NCBI RefSeq assembly: GCF_000399685.1
Contig: NZ_KB976987.1
Span: 3,772,827-3,836,826, forward strand
DNA: 64,000 bases
Reading direction: 5' to 3'
Origin: Acinetobacter pittii ANC 4050
GTDB taxonomy: Bacteria > Pseudomonadota > Gammaproteobacteria > Pseudomonadales > Moraxellaceae
In this document: in pieces, positions 59,964-64,000 of the stretch
Position numbering within the stretch: the first letter of the stretch is position 1
Layout: each line of letters opens with the position of its first letter
Notes under the pieces: model-generated
What the model was told of the DNA's origin: nothing
What the model saw: the letters and a program-made list of their open reading frames with translations, nothing else
Databases searched by the model: none
Position numbers and translations under genes: made by a program

Positions 59964-60863
59964 ATGCGCTGGAAAGGTCGTCGAATTAGTAGCAATGTGG
60001 AAGACCGCCGAGGTGGTGGCGGTGTTAGAGCGGGCGGTATCAGTATTATTGGTTTAGTTGTTGCGTTTGTTGCGTGGAAGTTTTTTGGGGTCGATCCACA
60101 ACAAGCTTATCAAGCAACGCAACAGGTTACTGCTTCCCAGCAATCAAATGCAACTGCGCCAGAAAGTTTAACAGCCGAACAAAAAGAAGCCTCGGATTTT
60201 GTTGGAACGGTTTTAGCTGATACAGAGGATACTTGGACTCCTATATTTAAACAGGTGGGTAAAACTTATACGCCACCAAGACTAGTATTATTTAGTGGAA
60301 TGATTCAGTCAGGATGTGGTACTGCTCAATCTGCTATGGGTCCATTTTATTGTCCGGCAGATCAAAAGGTTTATATTGATACAGAATTCTTTAAAGATAT
60401 GCGTCAGCAAATGGGAATTTCTGGTGAACAAAACCAAACTGAACTTTCCAGGGAAGATCAGGCTGGCGATTTTGCACAAGCTTATGTTGTTGCACATGAG
60501 GTAGGGCACCATGTTCAAACTCTGCTCGGTATTTCATCACAAGTCCAGCAAGCTCGTGCACAAGTGAGTCAAAGAGAAGGTAATCAATTATCTGTTCGCC
60601 AAGAATTACAAGCTGACTGTTTAGCAGGTATTTGGGCTAACCATAATCAACAGCGAACTCAGTTTTTAGAGCAAGGTGACATTGAAGAAGCGATGGATGC
60701 TGCTCAAAAAATTGGAGATGATTATTTACAGAAGCGTTCTACTGGTCAGATCGTTCCTGATAGCTTTACTCATGGTAGCAGTGAACAGCGAATGCATTGG
60801 TTCCAAGTCGGTTTAAAAACCGGTGACATTAACCAGTGTGACACCTTCAATAATTCAATCTAA
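59964..60863 (+). CDS. ypfJ: YpfJ-type neutral zinc metallopeptidase
   Basis: 299-aa protein with a short cytosolic N-terminus (MRWKGRRISSNVEDRRGGGG), one membrane segment (about 28-45), then a zinc protease domain. It has VVAHEVGHHVQTLLG (HExxH variant HEVGHH) and, further on, RQELQADCLAGIWANH with a likely third ligand. The FYCPADQKVYIDTEFF and HGSSEQRMHWFQVGL segments are family hallmarks. The substrate is unknown. Confidence 0.92.
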   Translation: MRWKGRRISSNVEDRRGGGGVRAGGISIIGLVVAFVAWKFFGVDPQQAYQATQQVTASQQSNATAPESLTAEQKEASDFVGTVLADTEDTWTPIFKQVGKTYTPPRLVLFSGMIQSGCGTAQSAMGPFYCPADQKVYIDTEFFKDMRQQMGISGEQNQTELSREDQAGDFAQAYVVAHEVGHHVQTLLGISSQVQQARAQVSQREGNQLSVRQELQADCLAGIWANHNQQRTQFLEQGDIEEAMDAAQKIGDDYLQKRSTGQIVPDSFTHGSSEQRMHWFQVGLKTGDINQCDTFNNSI

Positions 60864-61103
60864 ATATAGAAGGATGAGACTTATTAATAGTATTTAAGAA
60901 GCTCATCCATCTTCCTTTAAATGTTAACTATAAATAATGTTAAGAAATTTAACAGATTGATAGATTGTTCAATCAATTCGTTAAACTTGCATCCGAATTT
61001 TCATTTTTTATGATCATGGCATTATTAATGCCTACATTTTGTTTAGTTTGGTCGACCTAGCAAAATTTTCTTATTTGGTCGTTGACCCAGAAGAAGGGTG
61101 TTC

Positions 61104-62606
61104 ATGGGTAATTTTTTTCTACTACAAGCATTTACAGTGGTTTTTGCGCTATCAATTGCAACCACGATTTTTAATAAACGTATTTTGGGTTTTCCCCAAG
61201 CTATTGGTGTTCCTCTTGTTTCTGCGATTTTTGTCTTTATTCTACAGTGGGGTGCTAGCCTACTAAACGGTAACCAGTTTATCACCATCAATATTCATAA
61301 TATTGAAGAAGCAGTACGCCATATCGATTTTTATGATTTTTTAATTAATGGTGTTATTTGTTTTATTCTGACTTCTTCGGCACTCAAATTTAAAATTTCA
61401 GATCTAAAAAGTTATTGGAAACAAATTAGTATTTTGGCAACGATTGCCTTAGTGCTGTGCGCCGTATTGTTTGGCAGTTTACTGTACGGATTCCAATTAC
61501 TAGTTGGATATCACGTGCCAATTTTGGTGTTGTTACTTTTAGGTGCAGCTTTAGGGGCAACAGACCCTATTGGTATTAAAGGTGTGCTTAGTTCGATTCG
61601 TGCACCTCATCATTTAATTGTTAAGCTAGAAGGTGAATCATTATTTAATGATGCAATGTGTATTGCATTGTTTATGACTTTGCTCAATGTTTTGCAAGGT
61701 GAACACTTCTCATTGGTCGCAACCTTAGAAGCTCTACTCTATGAAATTGTTGTTGCAGTCGGGATTGGCTGGGCATTTGGGGTAGGGGTGTTGCGTCTAT
61801 TACGTGGTAAACACGAAATGGAGTCCCTGATTTTAACAACCGCGCTACTCGCGAGTGGAGCATATTTGGTTGCTTTGTTCGCGCATGCATCAGCACCAAT
61901 TGCTTGTGTAATTGGTGGCTTAATTGTTGGGAACAAATGGAAAGAAATACGAGAAGAGCGTGAGATTCAAGAAGTTAACCATTTCTGGCACACTGTAGAA
62001 GGAATTATTAACTCCTTCTTATTTACTTTAATTGGTTTAGAGCTATTTATTCTTGATTTAAACTTCAGCCTGATTTTAGGCGGTATTGTTGCGTTCTTTA
62101 TCTTACATATTTCTCGTTTTGCAGCTAACTTTATGGCTTTTGCTTTTTTCCCCACAATGCGTAGAACCAAAAGCTACAATGGTAGTTTGACCATTTTATC
62201 TTGGGGTGGGGTACGAGGGGGGATTTCACTTGCATTGATTTTGGCCGTTGCCAATATTCCTGCTTTAAGCCCTTATAGTAGTATTCTGATTGGATATACC
62301 TTTATCAGTGTATTGTTATCCGGCATAGTCTGTGGTCTAGGTCTGCCAGCTGTGATGAATGCTTTTTATTACAATCCGAATGAAGAAACTGAAGGCTTAA
62401 AAGGTTTCTATCAGAGATTGTGTCATAAGATGAACCGAAGAGGTTTTCAGTATATTGTTGGAGAGGATGCACTGGGCAGAGAGACGATCACGGTTTTTAA
62501 TCCAGATATTCTTGTTGACCAAAAAACTGAAGATGGAATTGCAACAATGCATGACCCAAATAAGTTACAAGAAGTAAAACGATTTGAAAGTCCCGATAAT
62601 TTCTAA
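61104..62606 (+). CDS. Cation:proton antiporter (CPA1/NhaP type)
   Basis: About 500-aa Na+/H+-type antiporter with a dozen hydrophobic segments. The ion-site motif LGAALGATDPIGIKGVL (Asp in TDP) and KLEGESLFNDAMCIALF are typical of CPA1 exchangers, as is SWGGVRGGISLAL near residue 370. The C-terminal 80 residues are soluble. ATG 61104 follows AAGAAGGG by 5 nt and is preferred to the overlapping GTG at 61098. No partner genes. Confidence 0.92.
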   Translation: MGNFFLLQAFTVVFALSIATTIFNKRILGFPQAIGVPLVSAIFVFILQWGASLLNGNQFITINIHNIEEAVRHIDFYDFLINGVICFILTSSALKFKISDLKSYWKQISILATIALVLCAVLFGSLLYGFQLLVGYHVPILVLLLLGAALGATDPIGIKGVLSSIRAPHHLIVKLEGESLFNDAMCIALFMTLLNVLQGEHFSLVATLEALLYEIVVAVGIGWAFGVGVLRLLRGKHEMESLILTTALLASGAYLVALFAHASAPIACVIGGLIVGNKWKEIREEREIQEVNHFWHTVEGIINSFLFTLIGLELFILDLNFSLILGGIVAFFILHISRFAANFMAFAFFPTMRRTKSYNGSLTILSWGGVRGGISLALILAVANIPALSPYSSILIGYTFISVLLSGIVCGLGLPAVMNAFYYNPNEETEGLKGFYQRLCHKMNRRGFQYIVGEDALGRETITVFNPDILVDQKTEDGIATMHDPNKLQEVKRFESPDNF

Positions 62607-63063
62607 ACTTAAATAGTTTTAAATTTTAGAAACCATTTAAAAATTAGGTTTTAGTGTAATAGTAAAATATTATCTAAAGCCTTTTTTTTCTATATATATC
62701 ATTAATAATATATTTTATTTTATTAAGATATTAATGAGTGTTATATAAATATTTTAATTAAATGATTTTTCAACAAACAGTAAATAATAAAATATTAAAT
62801 TTGTTTTATATATAAAACGTTTAATGCAATTTTTTATTAAATTAACACAAGAAAAACCTAATAAAGACTTATATATAATTTGTATTAATTAATTTTTTTT
62901 CTTTAGGTACTTTAGTATTTGTTTTTTTTATTTTAAAGTGTTTAATGTAAAAATGATCACATTACTTAATGTTTTTAAGTTGTAGGTCAAAAACTTAGAA
63001 ACATTAAGTAAAAAGAATTATACATAAAATCATTTAAATCAATAATATAAAAGGAATACAGAT
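62607..63063. other. Extremely AT-rich bap upstream region
   Basis: 457 bp, almost entirely A and T, without an ORF. AAGGA (63051-63055) is the ribosome-binding site for bap, 8 nt before its ATG. Such tracts are typical targets for H-NS-type silencing, an inference here. No terminator for the antiporter gene is visible. Confidence 0.5.
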
Positions 63064-64000
63064 ATGCCTGAAATACAAATTATTGCTAAGGACAATCATA
63101 AAACCTTAGCAACAACAGAGGGAACTTCTGCAAAACTTTCAGAAGCATCGGTCGTATTGGTAAAAGTAGCCGCCAGTGATGTGTTGGTAGTAAATAGGGA
63201 GGGTACCAATGCAGTTATTCGCCTGAAAAATGGCCAAACCATTGTTATTGAAGACTTCTTTAGCGGTACAGCTGAACCTAAAGATAACAGCCTTGTTTTT
63301 CAAGACGAAAATGGACAGTTAATTTGGGCAAAATTCAAAGATGCTGAAAATGATGCCGACGCAGATGCTGACGCAGATGCAGATGCCGACAGCGATGTTG
63401 AACCACAAGCTCTGGTAGCAGAAGATTTACCAGCTGCTTTACCAGCAGAAGCACCACAAGAGTTGGTGTCTGATGTTATTTATCAACCTATTTCTTCAAT
63501 TGAACCATTACTTTATCACGATGCAGGCATAAACCCATGGCTATGGGCTATCCCATTAGTTGCGGGTGGTATTATTGCTGCCGCATCGAACAGTGATAGT
63601 GATGATGATTCTTCAACGCCTACCGATACAACACCACCAAGTACAGATGGGGTGACCTTCACAGTTGACCCTGTTACTTCAGATAATGTAATTAATGCAT
63701 CGGAAGCAGCAGGCAATGTCACCATTACAGGTGTATTGAAAAACATTCCAGCAGATGCGGCGAATACAGCCGTTACAGTTGTTATTAATGGGGTAACTTA
63801 TAATGCAACTGTAGATAAAGCAGCGGGTACATGGACAGTAAGCGTACCAGGCAGTGGTTTAACAGCTGATGCAGATAAAACGATTGATGCTACTGTAACG
63901 TTTACGGATGCGGCAGGTAATAGCAGCACTGTTAAAGATACTCAAATTTATACGATCGATACTACAGCACCAAATGCCCCAGTAATTGACCCGGTTAACG
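63064..64000 (+). CDS. bap: Biofilm-associated protein Bap, N-terminal part (continues past window)
   Basis: The frame stays open for 312 codons to the window edge. It starts [20 protein letters not shown], the Bap/BapA-prefix domain. An Asp-Ala run ([13 protein letters not shown]) starts near residue 100, then comes a hydrophobic [17 protein letters not shown] (about 160) and a Ser/Asp/Thr linker. The first immunoglobulin-like repeat follows, with TDAAGNSS and ending [14 protein letters not shown]. Such proteins are type I-secreted giant adhesins; secretion genes and the C-terminus would be beyond the edge. The N-terminal segment of LapA-type adhesins anchors them in the outer membrane, so the hydrophobic stretch may act as a retention module (inference). 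Confidence 0.9.
   Translation, partial: MPEIQIIAKDNHKTLATTEGTSAKLSEASVVLVKVAASDVLVVNREGTNAVIRLKNGQTIVIEDFFSGTAEPKDNSLVFQDENGQLIWAKFKDAENDADADADADADADSDVEPQALVAEDLPAALPAEAPQELVSDVIYQPISSIEPLLYHDAGINPWLWAIPLVAGGIIAAASNSDSDDDSSTPTDTTPPSTDGVTFTVDPVTSDNVINASEAAGNVTITGVLKNIPADAANTAVTVVINGVTYNATVDKAAGTWTVSVPGSGLTADADKTIDATVTFTDAAGNSSTVKDTQIYTIDTTAPNAPVIDPVN

Noticed and set aside
63358..63396. GACGCAGATG-type run as a CRISPR or minisatellite
   Set aside because: It is in frame and encodes the Asp-Ala run of Bap; there are no spacers.

Overview
The window is a stretch of chromosome from an Acinetobacter, most likely a member of the A. calcoaceticus-baumannii complex. The support is a set of gene products and neighbourhoods I recognise: PmrA/PmrB, the AdeI-AdeJ-AdeK efflux system with its PAP2 neighbour, a contiguous gltA/sdhCDAB/sucAB-lpdA-sucCD TCA block, and the N-terminus of a Bap-type giant adhesin. 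The DNA is AT-rich. I saw no rRNA or tRNA genes, insertion sequences, integrase or CRISPR array. The species assignment rests on recognition, not on a database search.

Layout. 1-6.2 kb: end of pmrA, pmrB, a PAP2 phosphatase, ammonium transporter, LysR regulator and divergent AEC transporter. 6.3-7.3 kb: J-domain protein. 7.3-10.9 kb: a very AT-rich accessory block between the J-domain gene and valS. It holds a complete retron (PRTase-like protein, small winged-helix protein, msr-msd RNA, reverse transcriptase), a decayed second copy of the valS 3' end, and a stray SAM methyltransferase. 10.9-16.8 kb: valS, a hypothetical protein, SDR, NTF2-like and two YbjQ-family genes. 16.8-26.6 kb: adeK-adeJ-adeI-PAP2, the Gcr-type membrane protein and ispB. 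27-33.3 kb: rplU-rpmA, lolA, a DUF3298 lipoprotein, serS, cysG, trmL and an HxlR regulator. 33.4-43.4 kb: flavodoxin-like protein, PuuP-like permease, Fe-ADH with an SCP2 protein, lipB-ybeD, rpoD, a PA3496-like protein, a YecA/UPF0149 protein, trhO and a DUF1289 protein. 43.5-57.4 kb: TCA block. 57.4-58.8 kb: candidate Aar small RNA and trpS. 59-62.6 kb: DUF808 protein, YpfJ-type metallopeptidase and a cation/proton antiporter. 63.06 kb to the edge: 5' part of bap.

The most interesting system is the retron. The RNA can be drawn from the sequence: 13-nt perfect a1/a2 arms, three short msr hairpins, a long interrupted msd hairpin and its own promoter. The RT shows the retron-specific motifs. 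The two upstream genes match the phosphoribosyltransferase plus winged-helix pair that defines one retron class (type III, from memory), expected to be an effector module for phage defence. The RT ribosome-binding sequence lies inside the a2 arm, so RNA folding could control RT synthesis. The valS 3'-end duplication marks this locus as an exchange hotspot.

Other regulatory observations: a promoter with an embedded palindrome upstream of PAP2-adeIJK (candidate AdeN operator), a sigma-54-like element upstream of amt, competing hairpins in the rplU leader, a structured sdhC leader, and a candidate Aar sRNA between sucD and trpS.
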